The notes under the pieces: generated by a model | What the model saw: the letters and a program-made list of their open reading frames with translations, nothing else | What the model was told of the DNA's origin: nothing | The model's database searches: none | Position numbers and translations under genes: made by a program | Assembly: GCF_000280925.3 (NCBI RefSeq) | Contig: NZ_CP012109.1 | Coordinates: 186,001 to 250,000 of the forward strand | Direction of reading: 5' to 3' | DNA: 64,000 bases | Source: Myxococcus hansupus | GTDB taxonomy: Bacteria > Myxococcota > Myxococcia > Myxococcales > Myxococcaceae | Shown: positions 9,180 to 17,304 of the stretch, piece by piece | How positions within the stretch are numbered: position 1 is the first letter of the stretch | How the letters are laid out: the number at the start of each line of letters is the position of its first letter

Positions 9180-10157
9180 TCAGCCTTCACCCTCAACAGG
9201 GCCTCTATCCCGCCGATTCGTGGGCGCGGTGGCCGAGACAATCCGCGTCAACAGGGATTGGAGGTCCTGGTGGATGAGACGCACGGCGGCCTGGAGTTCT
9301 CCCAGCATCTGGGCCCGTGTCTGGAGTTCGTCCAACGTGTAACGGCCACCCGTGCCGAAGTACGGAGCATCTCCCACCGGGTCTTCGACGTAGCCAGAGT
9401 CAACCCACCGCGTGCGGACGTTGTGGAGGATGGAGTGGCGCCGTTCGTTGCTGAAGTCCTTGTGGCGCAGGACGAACCAGAGCGAGGGCGGGAAGCTCTG
9501 GGAGTGCTCCGGCTGCCACCAGACGTCGGCGAGCAGGTTTCTCGGGTGCGTGAAGCGCAGCGAGGGAGACCAGAAGAGCGCGGCCAGTCCCAGCCCCGCG
9601 CTGGCAGCGCCACCGGAGATGTCGATGATGTCGTTGGCGCGGTCATTCTTGGAGATGGCGGTGACGGTGGTCGTCAGCGCACCGACGACGATGGACGACA
9701 CCGTGAGCAGGTTCTGCCGGCGCGACTCCTTGGATTGGAGCAGGGTCGCCATCCGCCCCGTCCGCGTGGCCTCGCAGTCCAGCTCCGCCGACACGCTCGA
9801 CAGGGTCGTCGAGAACAGGAGGAGCCGCGATTCGATTCTCAACAGCAGCGCCTGTCGCGCATCCTCGTCCAGTCCGGAGTCTGGCGCCGTGAGGGTGTCC
9901 AAGTCCTCGAGGGCGCCCACCGCGTGGGCCAGGAGCAGGTCCTGGCGGGAGAACCGTTGCGCGAGCCTGGGGGTGGTGGCGATGGGCGCCCTCACGTCGA
10001 GCGACTCGCCGTCCACGTCGCGGGCCACCTGCGCTGGGACGCAGTAGTCCACTTCACCATGGACTCGCTCACGCCCTCGCGACGTGGCACAGCCGGAGGT
10101 CATGAGCGCCAGTGCCACGGCCCAGGCGCGCCGATTCACGAAGCGCGGTAGAGACAC
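9180..10157 (-). CDS. Lipoprotein with central hydrophobic segments, unknown function
   Basis: A 325-residue protein with an arginine-containing signal and lipobox (LMTSGCATS, Cys23). Residues about 150-210 are hydrophobic or small-residue rich (TVSSIVVGALTTTVTAI, GGAASAGLGLAALFW) and could form one or two membrane helices or a helical hairpin. The C-terminal third holds coiled, Leu/Gln-rich helices (DELQTRAQMLGELQAAVR). No family is recognised. It is divergent from the next gene on the plus strand; 10158-10403 contains their start regions. It is separated from the DUF1592 gene by 185 bases that show no gene. Confidence 0.6.
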   Translation of the reverse strand: MSLPRFVNRRAWAVALALMTSGCATSRGRERVHGEVDYCVPAQVARDVDGESLDVRAPIATTPRLAQRFSRQDLLLAHAVGALEDLDTLTAPDSGLDEDARQALLLRIESRLLLFSTTLSSVSAELDCEATRTGRMATLLQSKESRRQNLLTVSSIVVGALTTTVTAISKNDRANDIIDISGGAASAGLGLAALFWSPSLRFTHPRNLLADVWWQPEHSQSFPPSLWFVLRHKDFSNERRHSILHNVRTRWVDSGYVEDPVGDAPYFGTGGRYTLDELQTRAQMLGELQAAVRLIHQDLQSLLTRIVSATAPTNRRDRGPVEGEG

Positions 10158-10403
10158 ACGCCCTGGCTACGCTGTTCTCCGGGCCCGCAGTCACGGGAAC
10201 GGGCCGAAGGTATCGCCAACGCGACACCCTTCGCGCCTCCGTCACACGGTGAACGAACGTCTCGCCTCAAGCTTCATGCGGTTGGGAGAGAGCGTTCCAG
10301 ACCGCAGGAGGCCCGCGCCATTGCTACCACCCCACGGTCGGAAACGCAGGGGGGCGCCCACGTTGACGCCAACCTGTCCCCTGTCGAGATAGGCTTCAAG
10401 GGA

Positions 10404-10844
10404 ATGGGACTGAAAATCGCTGAGATTTTCCTGCTGGTCAGCATCGTTGTGTCACCCGTGATTGTGGTTGCCGCCATCGTGTGGGCAATCGTCGCCTTGA
10501 TGAGGCGCCAAAAGCGGAGTGCCCAGCCGCAGGAGTTGACGGCGGAGCGTGGTCGGTTCTCGACGATGCAAAAGAAGGAAGCGGTGCTCCGGGTGCTCAA
10601 GGGCGAGGAGCCTGGCGCGCTGTCACGGGAGCTGGGCGTCGCCGCGGCGGTGCTGAGCGAGTGGCGGGAGATGTTCGTGGCTGGGGCCGAGGCCAACCTC
10701 AAGCGTCGCGAACCGGAGCCGACAGACGATGAGGTGCTGCGCCTGAAGGCGATGGTGGGCGAGTTGATGCTGAAGAACGAGATGCTCGCCGAGAAGGCCC
10801 GCCTCTTGGAGGGCAATGCGCAGGGGATGCCCTTGAGGAAGTGA
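10404..10844 (+). CDS. Membrane-anchored IS3 OrfA-like DNA-binding protein (chimera)
   Basis: A 146-residue protein in two parts. Residues 1-37 are a single transmembrane helix (FLLVSIVVSPVIVVAAIVW) followed by a basic stop (MRRQKR). Residues 45-140 match the OrfA product of IS3-type elements: an HTH (AVLRVLKGEEPGALSRELGV), then SEWREMFVAGAEANL, then a leucine-zipper-like heptad helix (LRLKAMVGELMLKNEMLAEK). OrfB is absent and no inverted repeats were seen. It is either an IS remnant that captured an upstream start, or a domesticated membrane-tethered DNA binder. The continuous frame through both parts favours a real product. Confidence 0.55.
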   Translation: MGLKIAEIFLLVSIVVSPVIVVAAIVWAIVALMRRQKRSAQPQELTAERGRFSTMQKKEAVLRVLKGEEPGALSRELGVAAAVLSEWREMFVAGAEANLKRREPEPTDDEVLRLKAMVGELMLKNEMLAEKARLLEGNAQGMPLRK

Positions 10845-10919
10845 GAGGACGCGCGCCCAACGCTCGTCTTCCAGCAGTGGGCGCTATGGCCAGTCACCTG
10901 TCACCGCTGAGCAAAGCAG

Positions 10920-10980
10920 TGGAGGTGGCGGGAATCGGACCCGAGACACTCCAGGTGTCGCGCACGGCCCCATGCGTCTC
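10920..10980 (-). other. Degenerate tRNA/tmRNA 3'-end, possible old attachment site
   Basis: Read on the reverse strand, this ends in a T-arm-like block (CGGGTCCGATTCCCG) followed by CCACCTCCA, the usual layout of a T-arm plus acceptor 3' strand. A GACAC/GTGTC stem-loop lies just upstream. No matching 5' acceptor strand (GGAGGTG) or anticodon arm is found at the proper distance, and the T-loop has TCC where TTC is expected. It therefore looks like a 3' fragment such as integrating elements leave at tRNA or ssrA genes. It sits beside the IS3-like chimera. Confidence 0.35.
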
Positions 10981-11072
10981 CAGGGCCGGGTCATCGTCCA
11001 GTGCCAGGGGTTCGGCCGGGTTGCCGTCTCCCCATGATTGGCGTTAGAGCTGCGTGCGAGCGGGGGAAACGC

Positions 11073-11669
11073 ATGCGCGCACAAGGGGACATCGCGGGAG
11101 TGGTGCTGGGCATCGTGATGGTGGGCGCCGGTGCATCGCTGCTCGTGCCGAAGTGGGCGCTGAGCCGAGACACCGCGACCCCTTCAGTGGCACATGTCAC
11201 GCCACCCAAGGAGTCCATCGCCGCGCCGCGCTTCCACGCCGAGCCCGCGAAGGATGCGCCGAGTGGAACCGTGCAGGTCGCGGGTCCTCGAACCACCTCT
11301 CCAGACTGGGAGCAGTTCGCCGCGCGGGCATTGATACCCCTGACCCCCGACGAACTCGCCGTGCTTCGCGAGGAGCGGGTGGACGACCTGGCGGCGCTGG
11401 TTGCCCGGACGGAACGCGCCTTCATGGAGGCCACACCTCAAACGCGCGCGGAGCGAGAGCGGCGCTACCTGGCGGCGTTGAACGTCGCCGCGAAGCTCGC
11501 CACGCCGCCCGAGCCATCCGCCGCGGACGCTCGTGCGAAAGACGTGGACGCACGCTACCGCCGGGCGCTCGAACGGGAACGGGAGAAGTGGCGGACGCTC
11601 TCGCCCGAGGAGCAGGCGCGTCAGCACGACGCCTTCAAGGAAGCCTTCTTCCAGAAGGAGGAGCGGTGA
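11073..11669 (+). CDS. Single-pass membrane protein with charged C-terminal region
   Basis: The best start is ATG 11073 with GGGGGAAAC just upstream; this gives 198 residues. One N-terminal transmembrane helix (GVVLGIVMVGAGASLLV) precedes an extracytoplasmic region. That region is disordered at first and then strongly helical and charged (RARTERAF..., RRALEREREKWRTLSPEEQA). No family is recognised, although the layout resembles inhibitor-like or chaperone-like partners encoded beside secreted proteases. Its stop shares one base with the start of the metalloprotease gene (TGATG), so the two are translationally coupled. A role in secretion or restraint of the protease is inferred from that coupling only. 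Confidence 0.65.
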   Translation: MRAQGDIAGVVLGIVMVGAGASLLVPKWALSRDTATPSVAHVTPPKESIAAPRFHAEPAKDAPSGTVQVAGPRTTSPDWEQFAARALIPLTPDELAVLREERVDDLAALVARTERAFMEATPQTRAERERRYLAALNVAAKLATPPEPSAADARAKDVDARYRRALEREREKWRTLSPEEQARQHDAFKEAFFQKEER

Positions 11670-13417
11670 TGACGTCATGGATGAAAGGTCTCGTCGCGCT
11701 GGTGTGGCTCGCGCCCGCGTGGGTGCTGGCTGGTCCGCACTACGTGGCGTCGCGCGACTGGGGCAGCTTCATCTGGTTGAGCACGTGGCTGGACGCGGGC
11801 CAGACGTACACGTTCGAGACGCGAGATTTGACGGGCACCGCGCCCGACACCGTCCTGCACGTCCTCCGGGACCGAGCCGGCGTGTGGAGTCAGGTGGCCA
11901 TGGGCGATGACTGCTCGGGCGCCGCGCGCTCGTGTGTCACGTTCACCGCGCCAGACTCGGGGCTCTATCGCGTCTGGGTGCGCGCGTACGCGGAAGGCCG
12001 TGGCGGCACCGCCAGCCTGTACCGCAACGGCGTGCTGCTCTTGAGCAATCAGCCCTTCGGAGGCGTGCCGCTGAGCTTTGCCTGGAATGCGAAGGACACC
12101 TTCCGGGCCACGTCCACGACGCCCGGGGCAGGGGACCACCTCGTCTTCCTCATGCGCTCCAACGCGGAGTACCTGCAGCACGACGACGACAGCGGTCCGA
12201 AGTCCTACCCACTGGTCGTCGCGTCGAGCACGCAGAACGCGGGCGCCCAGCGCGTGGTGGTGGGCCGCTTTCCCGGAAGCACCGGCACGGCCAGCTTCGT
12301 CCACGACGAGGAACTCTGGTCCACCATCTTCAGCGACAACGACAAGGACAAGGACGGCCTCTCCAACGCCTTGGAGCCGCTGGTGGGATTGAGCCCGAAC
12401 AACGCGGACTCGGATGGCGACGGGATACCGGACGCGCTGGAGCTGTTCGGCAACGACGGCTTCTCCTTCTCCGAGTGGGGCAGCCCCACGCAGAGGGACC
12501 TCTACGTCGAAGTCGATTGGATGGAGCACCCCACCAACCCGTACCTCACGCGGAAGCCCTACGCCGGGCTGGCGGCGGACGCGGCGGCGGTGTTCGCCCG
12601 GGATGCGGGCGTGCGCCTCCACGTGTTCGTCGACAACCCGCTGCCCTGGCACGAAGTCGTGTGCTTCGGCGCGTGCAGCGGAGGCGTGGACTTCTATTCG
12701 CTCAAGCAGAGCGCTTTCTCGTCTGGGAGCCCGGAGCGGCGGCGCTACTTCCACTATGCGGTGTGGGCCTATCGCCAGGGCAGCAGCACGTCGTGCTCGT
12801 CCGGCAAGGCCGAGGTGCTGGGAAACGACCTCATCGTCAGCCTGGGGTGCTGGAGCAGCCCGAGCATCCTGGAGCAGCGCGGCACCTTCGTTCACGAGCT
12901 GGGACACAACCTGGCGCTGGACCACAACGGCAACGACGTGCCGGGGCAGACCAGCGTGGTGCACGCCAGCGTGATGAACTACCGCTACCAGATGCTCGGG
13001 GTGAGTGGTCCAGGCGGACACACGTACTCCTTCGGGAGCAACACGTGCGCGGCCTGTGGAAGCTCGCCCAAGAGCAAGTGCGTCTCCTGCCGGAGTGGCT
13101 TCATGGGGTGTGGCTTTCCCGGGTGCGGCTCGTGCGACTGCGATGTGAACGAGTGGGGCGCGGTGGAGCTCGACTTCCTGGAGGACGGCGACGCGGATGA
13201 CGGCACCCACCGCGCGCTGCTGGCGAAGTACGCCCCGGATGACAAGGGCGGACCGGCGCGCTTCCAACCGCGCGTGCCCCACGCGGAGCCTCCCGACGCG
13301 GCGCGGCGCCTGACGGTGGAGCGCAAGCGCGAGCGGTTGCGCTCGCGAGGCCAGGTGGAGGGCGAGGACTTCCACGTGTCTCCGGATGGCACGACGCTGT
13401 ACGCTGAATGCCCATGA
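11669..13417 (+). CDS. Secreted metzincin-like zinc metalloprotease
   Basis: A 582-residue exported protein with a signal peptide (LVALVWLAPAWVLAG). Residues about 25-110 form a PPC-like beta-sandwich (LDAGQTYTFETRDL, FTAPDSGLYRVWVRAY). Residues about 225-260 hold a calcium-type Asp-rich loop pair (DNDKDKDGLSNALE, NADSDGDGIPDALE). The catalytic site is HELGHNLALDH at 409-419, with three His ligands and Glu410. A likely Met-turn follows (SVMNYR, Met436). Position 7 of the zinc motif is Ala rather than the usual Gly. A Cys-rich stretch (CAACGSSPKSKCVSC) comes after. The start overlaps the upstream gene and the stop overlaps the next one. Confidence 0.85.
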   Translation: MTSWMKGLVALVWLAPAWVLAGPHYVASRDWGSFIWLSTWLDAGQTYTFETRDLTGTAPDTVLHVLRDRAGVWSQVAMGDDCSGAARSCVTFTAPDSGLYRVWVRAYAEGRGGTASLYRNGVLLLSNQPFGGVPLSFAWNAKDTFRATSTTPGAGDHLVFLMRSNAEYLQHDDDSGPKSYPLVVASSTQNAGAQRVVVGRFPGSTGTASFVHDEELWSTIFSDNDKDKDGLSNALEPLVGLSPNNADSDGDGIPDALELFGNDGFSFSEWGSPTQRDLYVEVDWMEHPTNPYLTRKPYAGLAADAAAVFARDAGVRLHVFVDNPLPWHEVVCFGACSGGVDFYSLKQSAFSSGSPERRRYFHYAVWAYRQGSSTSCSSGKAEVLGNDLIVSLGCWSSPSILEQRGTFVHELGHNLALDHNGNDVPGQTSVVHASVMNYRYQMLGVSGPGGHTYSFGSNTCAACGSSPKSKCVSCRSGFMGCGFPGCGSCDCDVNEWGAVELDFLEDGDADDGTHRALLAKYAPDDKGGPARFQPRVPHAEPPDAARRLTVERKRERLRSRGQVEGEDFHVSPDGTTLYAECP

Positions 13418-14253
13418 GCATTCGGCGACGCCCGGGGCGCACGAGATGGGCACACGGTGCCGTGGGGCTCTGGCTCGCGGCGATGATGGGCTGCCAGACG
13501 CGGTGCTCCGAGCCGGCCTCCGAAGGCGACCACTTCCTGCGAGGGCTCGAAAAGCGAGGCACCTGTGTCTCGCTCTGGCGTTCATCCCAGGTGGATGTTG
13601 CGTTCAAGGAGGAGCCCGAGGAGGTCGTGCACCAGCGCGTGGACACGCGTCTGGAGCGCCGCTTCACCGTCGCCCGGCAGTTGCGCGGGGCGTACCGGCA
13701 CCAGGACCGGTGGGCCTCGGTGCTGGAGTACGAAGAGGGGACGGTGCGTGGGGGTGTGAGCTACACCTTCCAGGCGCCAGACGTGCTGGCCGACCTGACG
13801 GGACAGGCCGTGCAGTGGGCGAGCCACCGCGAGCCCGCGTCGTGTCCGACGAAGGAGGATGGTGAGATTCCCGCGCTGCTGACCGGGGACACGCTGCGGG
13901 ACGCGCAGGGCCGGCTGCTGCTGCTCACGGTGCCGAGCGCTCCCACCACCATTCGAGGCGACGTGCTGCTTCCCGAGGGGCTCGTTCCGGAGCTGCGCTT
14001 CGCGTGGGAGAGCGTGGGCTGCCGGCTGGCGGAAGGGACGCATGCGTTGGACGTCCAGCTCCGCGTGACGCCCGCGAACCGCGCGTCCGGCCCAGGGGCC
14101 ACCGTGACGTCGCTGCCCGGAGAGCCGGCCGAGCTGACCCTGGACGGTGTGCGCTATGTCGTCCGGGTGGCGCGTGCCTCCGCCGACATGCAGGGCCGGT
14201 GTGGGCAGGCGGTCTTCTCCGTGATTCGCGAAGGCCTGCTCGAACAACAGTGA
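13414..14253 (+). CDS. Lipoprotein coupled to the metalloprotease
   Basis: Starting at ATG 13414 (ATGA overlap with the protease stop), this encodes 279 residues; ATG 13408, two codons earlier, is the alternative. The leader ends in a lipobox (LWLAAMMGC), so the product should be lipid-anchored. The body has scattered cysteines (TRCSEP, GTCVSLW, ASCPTKED, VGCRLAE, GRCGQAVF) and alternating beta-type segments. No family is recognised. Being third in a tightly coupled trio with the membrane protein and the secreted zinc protease, it may be a processing, retention or immunity partner; that is inference from gene order. Confidence 0.65.
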   Translation: MSIRRRPGRTRWAHGAVGLWLAAMMGCQTRCSEPASEGDHFLRGLEKRGTCVSLWRSSQVDVAFKEEPEEVVHQRVDTRLERRFTVARQLRGAYRHQDRWASVLEYEEGTVRGGVSYTFQAPDVLADLTGQAVQWASHREPASCPTKEDGEIPALLTGDTLRDAQGRLLLLTVPSAPTTIRGDVLLPEGLVPELRFAWESVGCRLAEGTHALDVQLRVTPANRASGPGATVTSLPGEPAELTLDGVRYVVRVARASADMQGRCGQAVFSVIREGLLEQQ

Positions 14254-14384
14254 CGCATCACGGGCATCGTTTCTGGAAATAGTCCCAGTCACCGCCCGTT
14301 GTGCCACCCTGGTATGGAGGCAGGTGGTGCGGCCCCGGTCCTGCTATCTTCGCGGGGTTCGGCGGGCATCGAAGGGAAGACACC

Positions 14385-15842
14385 ATGCGCAGCGGGCTGA
14401 AGCGGAACGGAGCGGGGCTCGCGGTGGGCGGCCTGCTCGGCGCATGGTTGCTCGCCTGTGGTGGCTCGACGACGGAGGGCATGCGTTCCCTGGAGCAGGG
14501 GACCGCGCCCGCGCAGGTGTCCGTGGACCTGTCGAGCGCGGACATCCGCACCCGGCTGGAGGCCATCGACGGGCTCACCCTCCTGAGCGAGGTCGAGGCC
14601 AACGGGTTCCGCTTCTTCACGATGGACTTCGAGCAGCCCGTGGACCACCTGCGTCCCTGGGGCCCGCGCTTCCCGCAGCGCGTGACGCTGATGCACCGCT
14701 CGGTGGATGCGCCCATGGTGCTCGACACCGAGGGCTCCACCATCTACGCGGAGCCCGTCCCCGCCGAGCCCACCGACCTGATTCAGGGCAACCAGCTCAC
14801 GGTGGAGCACCGCTTCTTCGGCACCTCGCGGCCGGCCGGCGCCCTGGACTGGCGGAAGCTGACGGTGTGGCAGTCCGCGGCGGATGCGCACCGGCTCGTC
14901 GAGGTCTTCAAGCCGCTCTACGGTGAACGCTGGCTGTCCACGGGCGTCTTCAAGGGCGGCACCGCGGCCCTGGCGCATCGCTTCTTCTTCCCCAACGACG
15001 TCCACGCCACGGTGACGTACGCGGCGCACCACAACCGGGGGCTCCACGACGCGCGCCACGGGCGCTACGTCCTCACGAAGGTGGGAGACGCGGCGTGCCG
15101 CCAGCAGCTCGCGTCGCTCCAGTACGCCGCGCTGACCCGGCGCGACGAGCTGCTGCCCCTGATGAATGGCTATGACGCCCAGGGCTTCACCTTCGGCGTG
15201 CTGGGGAAGGACCGCGCTCTCGAGTTCGGCATCATCGAGGCGCCCTTCGTCTTCTGGCAGTTCTACGGCGCGGCCGGGACGTGTGATGCGCTGCCCTCGC
15301 CGGAGGGGAGCGCGGAGGCGCTGTTCGGCTTCTTCAGCTACGTCTCCATGATGGAGTTCACCTTCTCCGACCAGGCCCTGGAGGCGTCGGCGCCGCTCTA
15401 CTACCAGGGCGCCACGCAGCTCGGCGGCCCCGGCTACCCGGAGGTGCACCTGCGGCCGCTGCTGCGCTACGCGGGGGAGCACATCCCCACGCGTTTCCCT
15501 CCAGGGGGTGTGCGCAAGACGTACGAGCCGTGGTCCATGGGACTGGTGGAGTCGTGGACGCGCTTCGAGGCGAAGCGGGTGTTGCTCGTCTACGGCGACT
15601 TGAGCCCCTGGGCCGCGAGCGCCTTCAGCACCACGCCGGGCAACGACGCCTACCGCGTCATCGCCGACGACAGCATCGGCTTCTACGGCACGCTGGGCGC
15701 GCTGCCGGAGCCGCAGCGCAGCTTCCTGCTGGGCCGGCTGTCGGAGTGGGCGGACGCCCCGGTGCAGGTCCCCACGGGCGGCGCGGCGCTTCGGCGTCAC
15801 GACGCCAGTGATGCCCACATGAAGGCGTACCGGGCGCGATAA
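14385..15842 (+). CDS. Peptidase S37-like lipoprotein without catalytic serine
   Basis: A 485-residue lipoprotein (lipobox AWLLAC). It begins at ATG 14385, behind a GAAGGGA ribosome site. The fold matches the S37 (Streptomyces PS-10 type) aminopeptidase family: FTMDFEQPVDH, LTVEHRFFGTSRP, ALDWRKLTVWQSAADAHR and LLVYGDLSPW. The nucleophile elbow, normally G-x-S-K-G-G, reads TGVFKGGTAALAHR, with Phe189 in place of Ser. The C-terminal His-containing loop is not obvious either. It is therefore probably a non-catalytic relative that binds peptide or a partner. The single-codon change is surrounded by well-kept family sequence, which argues against random decay. Confidence 0.75.
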   Translation: MRSGLKRNGAGLAVGGLLGAWLLACGGSTTEGMRSLEQGTAPAQVSVDLSSADIRTRLEAIDGLTLLSEVEANGFRFFTMDFEQPVDHLRPWGPRFPQRVTLMHRSVDAPMVLDTEGSTIYAEPVPAEPTDLIQGNQLTVEHRFFGTSRPAGALDWRKLTVWQSAADAHRLVEVFKPLYGERWLSTGVFKGGTAALAHRFFFPNDVHATVTYAAHHNRGLHDARHGRYVLTKVGDAACRQQLASLQYAALTRRDELLPLMNGYDAQGFTFGVLGKDRALEFGIIEAPFVFWQFYGAAGTCDALPSPEGSAEALFGFFSYVSMMEFTFSDQALEASAPLYYQGATQLGGPGYPEVHLRPLLRYAGEHIPTRFPPGGVRKTYEPWSMGLVESWTRFEAKRVLLVYGDLSPWAASAFSTTPGNDAYRVIADDSIGFYGTLGALPEPQRSFLLGRLSEWADAPVQVPTGGAALRRHDASDAHMKAYRAR

Positions 15843-15954
15843 CCGGCGAGGCTGGCAGGGTGGGGTGAGGCTGCGAGAGTGGTACGCTCGCACCCTTCGT
15901 GTGGGGTTCGGGCCCAGGGGGCCGGCCCCGCGCATACCCAGAGAGGGCCTGCCC

Positions 15955-16329
15955 ATGTCGTTCAAGTCAACGTCATCGTCCTGGATTGTCGCCGTCGTCC
16001 TGAGCCTCGCCTCCACCGTGGCGCTTGCCGCGCCTCCGTCCGAGGAGCAGGTGTCCCGTGAGCCCGCGACGGAGAGCCTCCTCTTCTGTTCCGCGGCTCG
16101 CTGCGCCTTCGACTGGCATTGCACGGATGCCTGCCCGGAGGCGGAGATCGCCGTGTGCGGCGCCAACGGCTTTTGCGAGTACTCCACGGGCGGTGGGAAC
16201 CCGGGCGGTGGTGGGAACCCGGGGGGCGGCGGCTCCGTCTGCGGGGCGATGCGCTGTGGTGGGGACTGGAACTGCGTCTGCGAGGGCGTCCAGGGCACGT
16301 GCGGGCCTGACTTCATGTGCGCCTTTTGA
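15955..16329 (+). CDS. Small exported protein with two six-cysteine modules
   Basis: The start at ATG 15955 (AGAGAGGG upstream) gives 124 residues with a clear signal peptide (VVLSLASTVALAAP). The mature part has two modules joined by a Gly/Asn linker (GGGNPGGGGNPGGGGS). Module 1 spaces its cysteines C-x4-C-x5-C-x3-C-x7-C-x5-C and module 2 C-x4-C-x5-C-x1-C-x6-C-x5-C. Both contain a W-(H/N)-C step, so they look like an internal duplication stabilised by disulfides. Small secreted disulfide proteins can be toxins, inhibitors or adhesins; none can be chosen from sequence. Confidence 0.65.
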   Translation: MSFKSTSSSWIVAVVLSLASTVALAAPPSEEQVSREPATESLLFCSAARCAFDWHCTDACPEAEIAVCGANGFCEYSTGGGNPGGGGNPGGGGSVCGAMRCGGDWNCVCEGVQGTCGPDFMCAF

Positions 16330-16332
16330 TGA

Positions 16333-16344
16333 TTTGAATTCAAA
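16333..16344. promoter_or_regulatory. AT-rich 12-bp palindrome before the small lipoprotein gene
   Basis: TTTGAATTCAAA is a perfect palindrome in the 78-base gap between two short genes, in otherwise GC-rich DNA. It may be an operator or part of the promoter of the 16408 gene. No further support is visible. Confidence 0.3.
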
Positions 16345-16407
16345 GCGTCCTTGGCAGGCAGGCGGCCGTGCCTATCTTCCAGCGCACTTTCAGGAAGGGG
16401 TGACCGA

Positions 16408-16611
16408 ATGCTGAAGAACATGCTGATGGCCGCGGCGCTGGGCGTTCTCGTGGTGGGCACGGGTTGCCACCGCAACACGCGGGACAGCGCGGAGAACGAC
16501 GCCGAGCGCGCCGTGGACAAGACGAAGGACGCCGCGGAAGAGGCGGGCGACAAGATTGAGGACACGGCCGAGGAGGCCGGGGACAAGATCGAAGACGCCA
16601 CCGACAACTAG
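16408..16611 (+). CDS. Small lipoprotein with duplicated acidic helix
   Basis: This 67-residue lipoprotein starts at ATG 16408 with AGGAAGGGG upstream. The leader ends in a lipobox (LVVGTGC), and the mature part is one long charged helix with an exact repeat, AEEAGDKIED followed by T-AEEAGDKIEDA. It is similar in style to the small YtxH/entericidin-like stress lipoproteins, but no specific family can be assigned. A role in envelope stress or as an abundant spacer lipoprotein is a guess. Confidence 0.7.
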   Translation: MLKNMLMAAALGVLVVGTGCHRNTRDSAENDAERAVDKTKDAAEEAGDKIEDTAEEAGDKIEDATDN

Positions 16612-16675
16612 GCGTGAGTTTCACCGGTGGCCCGCGCCCGTCGCGCGGGCCACCGTGGACTCGGGCCGGGCCGTT

Positions 16676-17239
16676 TCAGGCCGGGCTCGAGTCGATGACC
16701 TTCTTCGCGATGCCGAAGGAGAAGCCCGCTCGGGCCAGCGCGGCGAGGTCCCGCTTCCGATTCTCCTCCCGGGTGCCGGGTTGCGTGCGGAAGGGCCCCA
16801 GCCGCTTCTTCCGCGCCCAGATGCGCGCGGCCTCTTCCTCGGAGACCTCGTTCGTGGCGTCGGCGACCTTCTGGGCGACGACCTCCGCGGGGACGCCCTT
16901 CATCCGCAGCTTCTGGGCAATCACGCGCGTGCTGCGGCCCGAGGCGCGCAGCGAGTTCGCCTTCATCTGCGCGTAGGCCTCGTCGTTGAGCAGGCCGTTG
17001 CGGACCAGCTTCGCGACCAGCGCCTCCACCCAGGCGAGCGCCTCGCCGCGCTCACCGCCGTGGAACTTGAGCGAGCGGTCCACCCGGCGCAAGAGCACGC
17101 GCTGCAACTGGCTCTTCGTCGCCGCGTAACGCTTCAGGTAGTGAAGCGCCGCGTTCTCCAGGTAGGTGGGGGACACCTTCCGGGGCCGCTTTGGACCGCG
17201 CTCCTTGCGTCTGTCGGGTCCTCCCCGCGCTTCATCCAT
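16676..17239 (-). CDS. recX: RecX-family regulator of RecA
   Basis: A 187-residue cytoplasmic protein of the RecX family, which binds RecA filaments and limits recombination. The three-helix repeats typical of RecX are visible: AALHYLKRYAATKSQLQRVL, LVAKLVRNGLLNDEAYAQ and NSLRASGRSTRVIAQKLRMK, then GVPAEVVAQKVADA. A basic N-terminal extension (DRRKERGPKRPRK) adds about 20 residues to the usual length of about 160. recA is not next to it. The gene stands between two unrelated genes and its product is a full-length match. Confidence 0.88.
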   Translation of the reverse strand: MDEARGGPDRRKERGPKRPRKVSPTYLENAALHYLKRYAATKSQLQRVLLRRVDRSLKFHGGERGEALAWVEALVAKLVRNGLLNDEAYAQMKANSLRASGRSTRVIAQKLRMKGVPAEVVAQKVADATNEVSEEEAARIWARKKRLGPFRTQPGTREENRKRDLAALARAGFSFGIAKKVIDSSPA

Positions 17240-17304
17240 GACGGAGCGGGTCTACCACCCAGGTCCGACACCCGGAAGCCGCGCGGGGTGGAGCATGCGG
17301 CCCG

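Noticed and set aside
7135..9342. 735-codon forward frame opposite the DUF1592 gene
   Set aside because: It is a shadow of the reverse-strand gene: its residues are Arg/Gly/His-rich without any fold, and the reverse frame has clear heme motifs.
11675..13585. 636-codon reverse frame opposite the metalloprotease
   Set aside because: It is low-complexity Arg/Ala/His sequence, and the forward strand has the zinc site and signal peptide.
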